From UBA3478 sp036782715 (GTDB taxonomy: Bacteria; Bacteroidota; Bacteroidia; Flavobacteriales; Flavobacteriaceae), in assembly GCA_036782715.1 (NCBI GenBank), contig DAIPYN010000035.1, forward strand, positions 1 to 14,983: a DNA stretch of 14,983 bases, read 5' to 3'. Both the position numbers and the translations under genes were made by a program. Of the stretch, positions 8,401 to 14,983 are shown one piece after another (within the stretch, counting starts at the first letter, position 1; the number at the start of each line of letters is the position of its first letter). The notes beneath the pieces are model-generated. The model was not told the origin of the DNA. It saw only the letters and a program-made list of their open reading frames with translations, and searched no databases.

Positions 8401-9022
8401 CAATCTGATATTCTCTTACGAAACCTCCGATAGAGGCAACTTCTGAGACGCCTCCCGCAGATGCTAAGGCATATTTAACATAATAATCTTGGGTACTTCT
8501 GAGCTCGTCGAGACTCCATCCGCCAGTGGCATTGCCTTCGGAATCACGTCCCTCGAGAGTGTACCAGAAGACTTGTCCTAATGCGGTCGCATCTGGCCCA
8601 AGGGCCGGAGAAACTCCTTCGGGTAATAACCCACTAGGCAAGGCGTTTAGCTTTTCGAGAATACGGCTACGACTCCAATAGAAATCAATATCCTCTTCGA
8701 AAATGATATAAATGCTTGAAAAACCAAGCATCGAAGAACTTCGGATGGTTTTCACACCCGGGATTCCTAATAAAGAGGAAGTGAGCGGATAAGTAATCTG
8801 ATCTTCAATGTCTTTTGGAGAGCGTCCGTCCCATTTAGTAAAGACAATCTGTTGATTCTCCCCCAAATCGGGAATAGCGTCAATGGCTACCGAATCAGCT
8901 CCCACCCAAGAATTCGAGGAAGGAAAAGGAATAACTCTTGCTCCCCAGATCACCAAAACGGCAAAAAGGAGGTAGGCAAATAATTGATTTTGAAGAAAAA
9001 ACTTAATGCTTTTGTTGAGCAT
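5459..9022 (-). CDS. cusA: CusA/CzcA-type heavy-metal efflux RND transporter (contains assembly gap)
   Basis: This is the inner-membrane proton-driven pump, 1187 codons as assembled, with 34 unknown. N-terminal helix, first periplasmic half (PDLGENQ and WDGRSPKDIEDQITYPL are HME-RND hallmarks), helices 2-6, gap, helix 7, second periplasmic half and helices 8-12 are all recognisable. D430 in GTMVDLG corresponds to the proton-relay Asp of CusA helix 4. The methionines M629 (LLMPTS), M679 (DPAPLSM) and M786 (RLVMLQSGM) align with the CusA three-Met Cu/Ag site (573, 623, 672); the first spacing, 50 residues, is identical, and the second is enlarged by an insertion of about 58 residues. The helix 10-11 relay differs: ATDDG (D1083) where CusA has Glu, and RIRPC (C1122) where CusA has Lys. 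Residue numbers after about 588 assume the gap is truly 100 bases. Copper/silver is the likely substrate. Confidence 0.93.
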   Translation of the reverse strand: MLNKSIKFFLQNQLFAYLLFAVLVIWGARVIPFPSSNSWVGADSVAIDAIPDLGENQQIVFTKWDGRSPKDIEDQITYPLTSSLLGIPGVKTIRSSSMLGFSSIYIIFEEDIDFYWSRSRILEKLNALPSGLLPEGVSPALGPDATALGQVFWYTLEGRDSEGNATGGWSLDELRSTQDYYVKYALASAGGVSEVASIGGFVREYQIDVDPERLKVYGIDLEQVVSAVKQSNRDVGAQTLEINKVEYLVRGLGYLKSIEDLKNVTVTSSDFKSIPLSEVARVSLGPAERRGMLDKAGAEAVGGVVVARYGSNPLEVIDQVKEKIEELQKGLPTKVLADGTESKVTLVPFYDRSELIYETLDTLNLALILEVLITMLIVIVMVYNLRASLLISGLLPVAILSVFIAMKYFGVDANIVALSGIAIAIGTMVDLGVILTENILNHLKQKEGPVVDIVYEATTEVSGAIITAVFTTIISFIPVFTLTGAEGKLFSPLAFTKTFALLAAIVVTLYLIPTFAVLLFKKPKSGRLTKVSLNATLIVLGLGGLIGGFAPSLIXXXXXXXXXXXXXXXXXXXXXXXXXXXXXXXXXXLAHKAYFLSIPLAILLAGYGIMRSTPEEFMPSLNEGSFLLMPTSMPHTGVSENRTILQNLDKAVAQIPEVETVVGKSGRIESALDPAPLSMFENVIIYYPEYELREGKPATFKVDEEGRFVLSNGGVISNPNLTSVTQEMSRFDHRLLIEDSDGEYFRNWRPNIQSRDDIWDEIVRATELPGVTSAPKLQPIETRLVMLQSGMRAPMGVKVKGQDLTTIESFGLELESLLKQSAGVKPSSVFADRIVGKPYLLIDIDRNALLRYGVSVDQVQKVIQVALGGMPITQTVEGRERYTVRVRYPRELRNTPATIANTYVTVAKGVQVPLSELAAIRYEKGPQSIKSEDTFLVGYVLFDKSAGYSEVEVVENAQKLIENHIASGDLVVPQGISFEFTGTYENQLRAEQTLSIVVPLVLLIILVILYLQFKSMSTTLMVFSGIAVAFAGGFIMIWLYGQPWFLDLSFFGVNLRELFQIHPIYLSVAVWVGFIALFGIATDDGVLMATYLDQSFEGATPKSITEVRDLVISAGERRIRPCLMTTATTLLALLPILTSTGKGSDIMIPMAIPSFGGMAIALITLFVVPILYSLKKEWQLKMTSDEK
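7259..7358. other. Assembly gap (100 N) inside the RND pump gene
   Basis: Exactly 100 N characters interrupt the pump gene, between the helix ending GGFAPSLI and the one starting LAHKAYFLSIPLA. A round 100 is the usual placeholder for a gap of unknown size. The flanks happen to be in the same frame across 100 bases, so the gene reads through, but the missing length could differ by any amount. Confidence 0.97.
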
Positions 9023-9042
9023 AATTCATTGATTTAATAGGA

Positions 9043-9089
9043 TAATACATGTATTACTCTAGCGTAATTAGCCTAGAGCTCAGTAATAC
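9043..9089. promoter_or_regulatory. Overlapping palindrome and stem-loop in the leader of the pump gene
   Basis: The 74-base spacer between the small HYC_CC_PP-type gene and the pump gene holds a perfect 14-bp palindrome, TAATACATGTATTA (9043-9056). Overlapping it is a second dyad: GTATTAC (9051-9057) can pair with GTAATAC (9083-9089), and inside that TCTAG (9058-9062) with CTAGA (9073-9077). The two pairings share GTATTA and are mutually exclusive in RNA. This could be an operator or an RNA switch affecting pump expression; the structure is seen, the function is inferred. Confidence 0.4.
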
Positions 9090-9096
9090 CTATCAA

Positions 9097-9483
9097 TCAA
9101 ATTAAAAACACCTGATACATCAGATGCAATCGCTCAGGAGGGTCGGGAGGATTTGTTATAAAAATTGAAGAAACTTCAACGGTAACCTCAACCGGCTCAA
9201 TGATTGAAAAAACCCAAGGCTCAACAACGATGGCAACAGGAGCATAGTCAATGAGTACCTCACTGTGTTTTAGATCGTCTTGACCCTTTAGCGTGTGTGT
9301 TTCATGATCACAACACTTATTGTCTTCACTCATTGCCATACCGCAACCGGTGGCCTCAGAGAAGACTGCTGTACTCACTACACGGCCCATACAGATATGC
9401 TGATCTACCGTCCAAGAGACCGTAGAAACAAGAACGAGAAGACTCATCGCCCATGAAAATATCTGAAGACCAATTCGTTGCAT
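9097..9483 (-). CDS. HYC_CC_PP-type small exported/membrane protein preceding the pump
   Basis: A 128-residue protein with one N-terminal hydrophobic segment (about 5-24) acting as signal peptide or anchor. It shows the pattern for which this Bacteroidota family is named: H29-x-C31 (DQHICMG), a Cys pair C57-C58 (NKCCDHE), and a Pro-rich C-terminus (NPPDPPERL, P112-P116). Additional Cys/Met/His residues (C47, M49, M51, H60) make a periplasmic metal-binding role plausible, but I know of no demonstrated function. Proteins of this kind characteristically sit just upstream of CusA-type pumps, as here (74 bases). It is the first gene of the operon. A TAnnTTTG element ends only about 7 bases before its ATG, so the transcript may have little or no leader if that promoter is real. 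No other start looks better. Confidence 0.8.
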   Translation of the reverse strand: MQRIGLQIFSWAMSLLVLVSTVSWTVDQHICMGRVVSTAVFSEATGCGMAMSEDNKCCDHETHTLKGQDDLKHSEVLIDYAPVAIVVEPWVFSIIEPVEVTVEVSSIFITNPPDPPERLHLMYQVFLI

Positions 9484-9490
9484 ACAAGGT

Positions 9491-9498
9491 CAAAGCTA
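9491..9498 (-). promoter_or_regulatory. Candidate Bacteroidota -7 promoter box (TAGCTTTG) for the efflux operon
   Basis: On the minus strand the bases read TAGCTTTG, an exact fit to the Bacteroidota sigma-ABfr -7 consensus TAnnTTTG. It ends 7 bases before the ATG at 9483, so initiation would fall close to or at the start codon. The expected TTTG/TTG -33 element about 19 bases further upstream is poor (ACTG). An eight-base motif with two free positions can occur by chance. Confidence 0.35.
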
Positions 9499-9633
9499 CA
9501 AAATAATTGTATTTACAGTTAGTTTATGATTTGGATTGAATCTCAAGCTTGCAAGTAATTGAAATACATTTCTGGGAGAAACAAACAACCATTCATTTCT
9601 GTTAGAATATCTCAGCAAGGAATATTTTGTTTT

Positions 9634-9648
9634 GTTCAATTATTGAAC
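9634..9648. promoter_or_regulatory. Perfect 15-bp palindrome in the divergent region (candidate operator)
   Basis: GTTCAAT-T-ATTGAAC is a perfect inverted repeat with 7-bp arms around a single T. It lies about 150 bases from the operon start codon and 190 from the GH81 start, is not followed by a T-run, and is too tightly closed to form an RNA hairpin, which favours a dimeric DNA-binding protein site. The regulator is unknown. Confidence 0.4.
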
Positions 9649-9838
9649 TCTACAAAAACTCTACGGTAATATTTTAAAATACTGATAATCAATAATTTAA
9701 CCTTAAACTCTTACCTCTACAAATTCATTCTTGTCTCTACCCTTAAACAAAACGATATCTTCGAGGTGAAACTGAGTTCGTTTCTGTTACTATTTATAAC
9801 CCAAGGGTAACCTAATACGATTCATTTATTTTAAAGTC

Positions 9839-12800
9839 ATGGTTGCCAAAAGGATTTTTGCCTTCTTATTATTTTTCTCCTTAGCGCTTAACGCTCAAGT
9901 TGGTGTAGGTTCTGGGAGTTACAGTACCAATTTTCCTGGTGCTGATTCAGCGGGTCGTAATGGATACCCGTCAGGGACTCCTTATGTTTCTGGTGTAGCG
10001 GCTAATCAACCTATACCTACCAATGATTGGTGGTCAAAGCTGGTTAAGCAGGGTAGTGCAGATAATTTGTTTAACTACCCTTTTACGATGAAGACCCTTG
10101 ATACGGGGTTAATCATATCTTATATCCCTTGGGGAGTTATAGGCGATTCGGCACCGATTGAAGTTGGATTAACGGGTTTGACTACAAACAAGGTCACTGT
10201 TTCTGATCATACTGATTGGACGGTTACTATGGATTGGACCTCGGGAGAAAAGAATCTTTCGGTTACTTCAGGGGTAGGAATGCCTTTTCTTTATTTTGAG
10301 AAAAGCGATCAAGAGGAGGTTGCGATCAAAGTCAATAGTGGGAACGCTACTGTATCAAGTAATCAACTAATTATTGAAAATGCCAGTCATGGGGCAGATT
10401 TCGTGGTCTTTGCTCCGACGGGTAGTACTTGGACGAAAAATGGTTCTGTATATACCTCTACCCTGAACGGTAAGAATTATTGGTCACTCTCCATGTTACC
10501 TCAGGACACTACAAATCTTCAGGCCTCGATTGATGAAATGGAGCCTTATGCGTTTGTGTTTCCGACCGATACTCAGGTGTCCTGGTCTTACAACGAATCG
10601 AATTCTAAGCTTAGTTCGACCTATACCATCACTTCTGAGGTAAAAGAAGGCACCAATACACAGTTTTATCAAGGGCTTTTGCCTCACCATTGGGCACATT
10701 TGTCGAGCACCAGTGATACTCCGGATGGGCCGAGCTATTCGACCGTTAGGGGTGAAATGAAAATATTGAAGGGGAATACATTCTCTTTAGAACACTCCTT
10801 CACGGGTATTTTACCCACCTTACCCAACCTAGTGCAATACAGCAATTCTTTTGATATTGGTGAATTGGTGAGTAAGGTTCAAGATTTAGAAAATAGCGGG
10901 CTTGATCTTTGGACTGATTCTTATAATGAAGGACAATTGATGAACCGTTTGGTGCAAACGGCTAGAATTGCTCATGAAATTGGTTTGTCAGATGCTCGCG
11001 ACAAATTACTAGCAACTGTTAAAGAGCGACTTGAAGATTGGCTTACCTACACTTCGGGGGAGGTTGCATTTATGTTTTATTATCAGCCTCAGTGGACGAG
11101 TTTAATCGGATATCCTGCGGGCCACGGACAAGATTCAAATATTAACGATCACCATTTTCATTGGGGATACTTTATACATGCAGCGTCCTTTGTTGAGCAA
11201 TTTGAACCCGGATGGTTATCTCAGTGGGGAGGTATGATTGAGTTGTTGGTTCGAGATGCGGCAACTGCCGATCGAGACGATGCGATGTTCCCATTTTTAA
11301 GAAATTTTAGCCCATTTGCCGGTCACTCGTGGGCGAATGGATTTGCAAGCTTCCCGCAAGGAAACGACCAAGAGTCTACCTCTGAGAGTATGCAGTTCAA
11401 CTCATCATTAATTCATTATGGTAGTATTTCGGGGAATAAAGAGATTCGAGACTTAGGAATCTTTCTTTACATGACTGAAAAAACTGCGATTGATGAGTAT
11501 TGGTTTGATGTGAATGAGAGAAACTTTTCGTCCTCTCAGAATTATTCGTTGGTTTCTAGGGTGTGGGGTAACTCATATGATAATGGTACGTTTTGGACCG
11601 CTGATATTACGGCTTCTTATGGTATTGAGATGTATCCGATACACGGAGGTTCGTATTATTTGGCATCGAACCAAAACTATATAACGAAACTTTGGAGTGA
11701 GATCGAGAGCAACACAGATATTCTCAATCCGAACTCAACCAATCCAAATTTATGGTATGATACATTTTGGAAGTTCTTATCAATGAGTGACCCTCAAAAG
11801 GCCTTAGAACTTTATGAACTTTCACCCAATCGAACGCTTAAGTTTGGTATATCTGATGCTCAAACCTATTATTGGTTGCATTCAGCGAATGCGATAGGGC
11901 GGGTTAGGCCTGATATTACGGCGAATCATCCGATCGCAATGGCTTTCGAAAAAGATTCGAAACTAACCTACATCGCTCATAATTATGGCTCATCACCCAT
12001 TACCGTGACTTTCTCAGACGGATATGAATTATTGGCACCCCCGAATCAAATGACGACCAGTGAAGACGTCGATGTTTCTGGAGAATTAGTCACTGATTTT
12101 ACGAGTGCTTATGCGAATAGCAGTGTGAATCTTGAGTTGGTCACTGAGAATCAAAACATCTCTCAGGTTGAATTTTATTCGGGTGGCACTCTTCTCTTTA
12201 CTGATGACACTGCTCCTTATGAATATAAAACCAATGAACTATCGCTAGGTCGACATTCCTATTATGCTCGAATGTATGTGGACTCGCAATACGAATTGTC
12301 TAATCCGTTAGAAATTCGGGTAGGAGAACAGACTCCCTTTCAAGGTGAGATGAACCAAATCCCGGGAATTATTCAGGCCGGTAATTACGACGAATTTGAA
12401 GGGGGTAACGGTCAAAACATTAGTTACCTTGATCTCTCGAAAGGAAATAATGGGGATTACCGCACTGATGAATATGTAGATTCTGGTCAAGACACGAATG
12501 AAGGCCCCATGGTCGGATGGATCGATTCGGGAGAATGGCTCGAATACACCGTAGATGTTCAACAGTCGGGCTATTATAATCTCAATTTCAGATACGCTAG
12601 TGGGAACGCTAATGGCGGAGGCCCTTTTAGAATTCTACTAGATGGTAAGGAGATTTCAAATGCAATCAATATTTCTTCAACGAGCACGACCAACTGGAGT
12701 ACTTTCAAAACTGCCCAAGTCACCAACCTACCCTTTGTTGAAGGCGACCACATCTTAAGACTTGAGTTCGACTATGGTGAGTTTAATCTTGGTAAGATGG

Positions 12801-14983
12801 AATTTTCTTTTGACCGTGATCTTGATTATGAATATATCGTAGCAGATGCAGGTCAGAATCGCTCCATTATTTTACCTGAATCCTCGGCGGTGTTAGACGG
12901 ATCAAATACTGTTGCCACTGGAACAGTGAATTATCAGTGGTCTCAGATCTATGGACCGTCTGTCGTTAGTTTTGAAAACGAAAATCTAGTCACTACCACG
13001 GTTAACAACCTTGAAAAAGGGGTGTATAAGTTTAGATTAGCAGTGAGCTCTTCATCGGCTTCTGATTACGATGAAGTCATTCTTGCCGTGAACGAAACGG
13101 GTAACCAACCTCCGGCAATCACTTTTGTATCTCCTAGCGACCAAAGCACTTTCAAAGAAGGGGAATCGATTTTATTAAAAACACGGGTGAGTGATTTAGA
13201 CGGATCTGTAAATCAAGTTAACTTCTATGAAAATGGTAATCTGATTCAGGAGCTTACAACAGCACCTTTTGAAATCGATTGGGCTCCGGGCGAGAATGGA
13301 GACTATACACTTACCGCAGTCGCAGTAGATGATCAAGGCCTTGAAACCCAATCTGATCCTATTAGTATTACCGTTGAGACGGTCAAGCAATGTGTGAGCT
13401 CAGGTAGCAATGCCCAACAAGGGAGCTTTTCAATCGGATATAAAGCCACCTTCGAAACCGTAGGTACCTCTGTAACGGTAACCTTCGAGCTATTAGACAC
13501 CGATAAATCTGGAGTGATTGCTTATCTATGGCAAGAATCTCCATTTCAAGAATTTGAATTAGAGCAAGTTGCAGATCGAACATTCAGCAAGACGATAAGT
13601 GGCCTTACCCTCGGACAAGAAATCAGCTACGCAGCCAAATTCGCCTTCGCGGGCGGGCTATCTGTTACCCCCTATGAAAAATACGTGGTTGGATCAGATT
13701 GTAGTTCTAACGAGCAAGATACGACTCCGCCGACCAATTTCTCAGCGAGCATCAGCTCAATCAATGCTACTTCGGTGAGTTTCGATCTATATGCTGAAGA
13801 CAATTCGGGAGAATTGATTTACACCATATCACAAAACGGAGAAGAACAGTCATTCGCAGGTCAGTCAGCTACGACTACTACCGTCACTTACACCGGTCTT
13901 TCGCCCGAAACTAATTACACCTTCACTTTGTCTGTGAAGGATAAAAATGGAAATGTATCGAGCGCTCAAAAAACCTTAGAGGCTACGACGATTGAGAGTA
14001 CCAATAACAGTTGTTCTGGTGAATCGAATGTGGCACAACAAGGAAGTTTTACCCTGGGCTATAAATACAGTTTCAAAACCGAAGGCTCACAAGTAATTAT
14101 TGAATTTGAGTTGTTAGATGATCGTCCTGATTTAATCGCTTATCTGTGGAAAAAAGATCCGTTTAGTGAGAGCTCGATGAGCTCGGTAGGTTCTCGTACT
14201 TTTAGAGCCGTATTAACGAATCAATCGATAGGTTCTACCATCTCTTATGCCGTGAAATTTGCTTTTGCAGGAGGGCTAGCCGTGACCAAATACTTCGATT
14301 ATGTGGTCGGCGATAACTGTGTAGTCATCGATGATGAAGATAACGATGGTGTTGAAGACGCTTTAGATCAATGTCCAGACACACCTGCTGGGGCTGTAGT
14401 AGACACTAATGGCTGCGAGGTGTTCTCATTACCTTCGAGCACTTTTACGGTGACGGTTACTTCGGCTACTTGTCCTGACTCTTCGAATGGCTCGATAACG
14501 ATCAGTTCATCAAATACGGAGTATAGTTATAGATATGCTATTGACGATCAAGCCCCACAAGCACTAACGGATAACACCCAAACGATCTCTAACCTCTCTG
14601 CTGGTATCTATACCGTATGTGTAACCGTAGATGGAGTGTCTGACTACCAGCGTTGTTATACCATTGAGATTACAGAACCTACTCCTCTGGTAGCTAGTTC
14701 TAGAATCGATATGAGTTCTCGTAATATGGAGCTCGACCTATCCGGTTCTGAAGAGTATCAGGTTACGATTAACGGTAAGACCTTCCTAACAACAGAAGAC
14801 AGACTAAGTCTGAACCTAGAACCCGGCATGAACCAAGTAGAGGTAGCTACCGCTCTAGACTGTCAAGGAGTTTACTTCGAAGAGATCTTTGTCTCTGAAG
14901 AGGTGAAGGTATACCCTAACCCAACGAAAGGTCCACTACAACTCTTTGTAGCGGGTAGTGATACCGAAGTGGAACTAAGTATT
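9839..14983 (+). CDS. Secreted multidomain GH81 endo-beta-1,3-glucanase with CBM6 and T9SS sorting signal (3' truncated by window)
   Basis: An open frame of 1715 codons that runs off the window end. Order: signal peptide (1-19, cut LNA|Q); GH81 catalytic domain (about 25-735); Ig-like (742-829); CBM6 (835-990, with GWIDSGEWLEY); PKD-like (1000-1085); Big/cadherin-like (1089-1182); module A (1185-1288); FN3 (1294-1386); module B (1392-1494); thrombospondin type 3-like Ca motif DEDNDGVEDALDQCP (about 1499-1529); a Bacteroidota C-terminal Ig-like region; and the type A sorting motif VYPNPTKGP (1691 on). GH81 hallmarks are PIPTNDWW (58-65), D437 in NDHHFHWGYF as proposed acid, and E512/E516 in QESTSES as proposed catalytic Glu pair. 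The enzyme would cleave internal beta-1,3 bonds of laminarin-type glucan outside the cell. The ATG is followed by a good signal peptide; no Shine-Dalgarno is seen. Only the end of the sorting domain is missing. Confidence 0.93.
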   Translation, partial: MVAKRIFAFLLFFSLALNAQVGVGSGSYSTNFPGADSAGRNGYPSGTPYVSGVAANQPIPTNDWWSKLVKQGSADNLFNYPFTMKTLDTGLIISYIPWGVIGDSAPIEVGLTGLTTNKVTVSDHTDWTVTMDWTSGEKNLSVTSGVGMPFLYFEKSDQEEVAIKVNSGNATVSSNQLIIENASHGADFVVFAPTGSTWTKNGSVYTSTLNGKNYWSLSMLPQDTTNLQASIDEMEPYAFVFPTDTQVSWSYNESNSKLSSTYTITSEVKEGTNTQFYQGLLPHHWAHLSSTSDTPDGPSYSTVRGEMKILKGNTFSLEHSFTGILPTLPNLVQYSNSFDIGELVSKVQDLENSGLDLWTDSYNEGQLMNRLVQTARIAHEIGLSDARDKLLATVKERLEDWLTYTSGEVAFMFYYQPQWTSLIGYPAGHGQDSNINDHHFHWGYFIHAASFVEQFEPGWLSQWGGMIELLVRDAATADRDDAMFPFLRNFSPFAGHSWANGFASFPQGNDQESTSESMQFNSSLIHYGSISGNKEIRDLGIFLYMTEKTAIDEYWFDVNERNFSSSQNYSLVSRVWGNSYDNGTFWTADITASYGIEMYPIHGGSYYLASNQNYITKLWSEIESNTDILNPNSTNPNLWYDTFWKFLSMSDPQKALELYELSPNRTLKFGISDAQTYYWLHSANAIGRVRPDITANHPIAMAFEKDSKLTYIAHNYGSSPITVTFSDGYELLAPPNQMTTSEDVDVSGELVTDFTSAYANSSVNLELVTENQNISQVEFYSGGTLLFTDDTAPYEYKTNELSLGRHSYYARMYVDSQYELSNPLEIRVGEQTPFQGEMNQIPGIIQAGNYDEFEGGNGQNISYLDLSKGNNGDYRTDEYVDSGQDTNEGPMVGWIDSGEWLEYTVDVQQSGYYNLNFRYASGNANGGGPFRILLDGKEISNAINISSTSTTNWSTFKTAQVTNLPFVEGDHILRLEFDYGEFNLGKMEFSFDRDLDYEYIVADAGQNRSIILPESSAVLDGSNTVATGTVNYQWSQIYGPSVVSFENENLVTTTVNNLEKGVYKFRLAVSSSSASDYDEVILAVNETGNQPPAITFVSPSDQSTFKEGESILLKTRVSDLDGSVNQVNFYENGNLIQELTTAPFEIDWAPGENGDYTLTAVAVDDQGLETQSDPISITVETVKQCVSSGSNAQQGSFSIGYKATFETVGTSVTVTFELLDTDKSGVIAYLWQESPFQEFELEQVADRTFSKTISGLTLGQEISYAAKFAFAGGLSVTPYEKYVVGSDCSSNEQDTTPPTNFSASISSINATSVSFDLYAEDNSGELIYTISQNGEEQSFAGQSATTTTVTYTGLSPETNYTFTLSVKDKNGNVSSAQKTLEATTIESTNNSCSGESNVAQQGSFTLGYKYSFKTEGSQVIIEFELLDDRPDLIAYLWKKDPFSESSMSSVGSRTFRAVLTNQSIGSTISYAVKFAFAGGLAVTKYFDYVVGDNCVVIDDEDNDGVEDALDQCPDTPAGAVVDTNGCEVFSLPSSTFTVTVTSATCPDSSNGSITISSSNTEYSYRYAIDDQAPQALTDNTQTISNLSAGIYTVCVTVDGVSDYQRCYTIEITEPTPLVASSRIDMSSRNMELDLSGSEEYQVTINGKTFLTTEDRLSLNLEPGMNQVEVATALDCQGVYFEEIFVSEEVKVYPNPTKGPLQLFVAGSDTEVELSI
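13391..13702 (+). repeat. Unrecognised ~104-residue module, copy A (within the GH81 protein)
   Basis: Residues 1185-1288 of the glucanase, bounded by Cys at both ends (C1185, C1288). It contains AQQGSF, GYK, FELLD, IAYLW, PF, KFAFAGGL and YVVG in that order, all shared with copy B. By hand alignment about 52 of 103 positions are identical between the copies. The predicted pattern is beta-rich. The flanking Cys pair could form a disulfide closing the domain. A glucan-binding function is guessed from its place in the enzyme and the conserved Trp and Tyr. Confidence 0.75.
14012..14320 (+). repeat. Unrecognised ~103-residue module, copy B (within the GH81 protein)
   Basis: Residues 1392-1494 of the glucanase, again framed by Cys (C1392, C1494) and about half identical to copy A, from which an FN3 domain separates it. 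The strongest conservation is the block ISYA-x-KFAFAGGL near the C-terminal end and IAYLW in the middle. It is directly followed by an acidic calcium-binding-like motif. Confidence 0.75.

Larger units (their letters stand above)
9484..9838. other. Divergent intergenic region between efflux operon and GH81 gene
   Basis: These 355 AT-rich bases separate two outward-facing transcription units and must carry both sets of start signals. No gene is supportable. They contain a TAGCTTTG box near the operon, a 15-bp perfect palindrome (9634-9648), a 12-bp AT palindrome TATTTTAAAATA (9670-9681), and two copies of CCTTAAAC exactly 40 bases apart (9701-9708, 9741-9748) on the GH81 side. I could not find a full plus-strand promoter for the GH81 gene; TACTATTT at 9789-9796 is only a partial match to the Bacteroidota -7 box. 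There is no Shine-Dalgarno sequence before either start codon. Confidence 0.6.

Noticed and set aside
9670..9681. TATTTTAAAATA palindrome as an operator
   Set aside because: It consists only of A and T in AT-rich DNA, where such palindromes are expected by chance.
10496..13583. Several minus-strand frames of 64-84 codons inside the GH81 gene
   Set aside because: All lie antisense to the long, domain-rich plus-strand frame; their translations show no domain or signal features.
1..14983. Mobile elements, CRISPR arrays, tRNA or rRNA genes
   Set aside because: No transposase or integrase coding sequence, no regularly spaced repeats and no tRNA- or rRNA-like segment was recognised on either strand.
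9839..14983. Polysaccharide utilisation locus
   Set aside because: Only the glucanase is present; no SusC/SusD-like pair, transporter or further glycanase is visible in the window, so the claim cannot be supported here.

Overview
The window looks like a chromosome fragment of a member of the Bacteroidota, most likely a marine flavobacterium. Four things point there: a very long secreted enzyme ending in a type IX secretion (T9SS) type A sorting motif, AT-rich gene starts without Shine-Dalgarno sequences, a heavy-metal efflux operon with the gene order and accessory proteins typical of Flavobacteriia (including a small HYC_CC_PP-type protein), and a 7TM/AraC regulator architecture common in that phylum. 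The species cannot be named from the sequence alone.

Layout. Bases 1-219 carry no gene but hold several short dyad symmetries, including a terminator-like hairpin. Bases 220-1389 (minus) are best read as one gene for a seven-helix membrane protein with a C-terminal AraC-type DNA-binding domain, cut in two by a single in-frame TAA at 649-651. Bases 1601-9483 (minus) form one tight operon read from 9483 downward: HYC_CC_PP-type small protein, CusA/CzcA-type RND pump, TolC-like outer-membrane factor, small metal-binding lipoprotein, PepSY membrane protein, and CusB-type adaptor. The pump gene holds a 100-N assembly gap (7259-7358), so its true length is unknown. Bases 9484-9838 are a 355-base divergent intergenic region. 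From 9839 to the window end (plus) runs one open frame of at least 1715 codons: a secreted GH81 endo-beta-1,3-glucanase (laminarinase-type) followed by Ig-like, CBM6, PKD-like, FN3, two copies of an unrecognised ~100-residue module, a thrombospondin type 3-like calcium motif and the start of a T9SS signal. Its 3' end lies outside the window.

How the genes work together. The operon encodes a complete tripartite efflux pump (CusA inner-membrane pump, CusB adaptor, CusC/TolC channel). The pump retains the methionine cluster known from CusA, and the accessory proteins carry Cys/Met/His metal sites, so copper(I)/silver(I) export from the periplasm is the most likely job. The GH81 gene is transcribed away from the operon and is functionally separate: it would be exported by Sec, moved across the outer membrane by T9SS, and act on laminarin or similar beta-1,3-glucan. 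No SusC/SusD pair or other glycan-utilisation gene is visible here, so polysaccharide-utilisation-locus membership cannot be judged.
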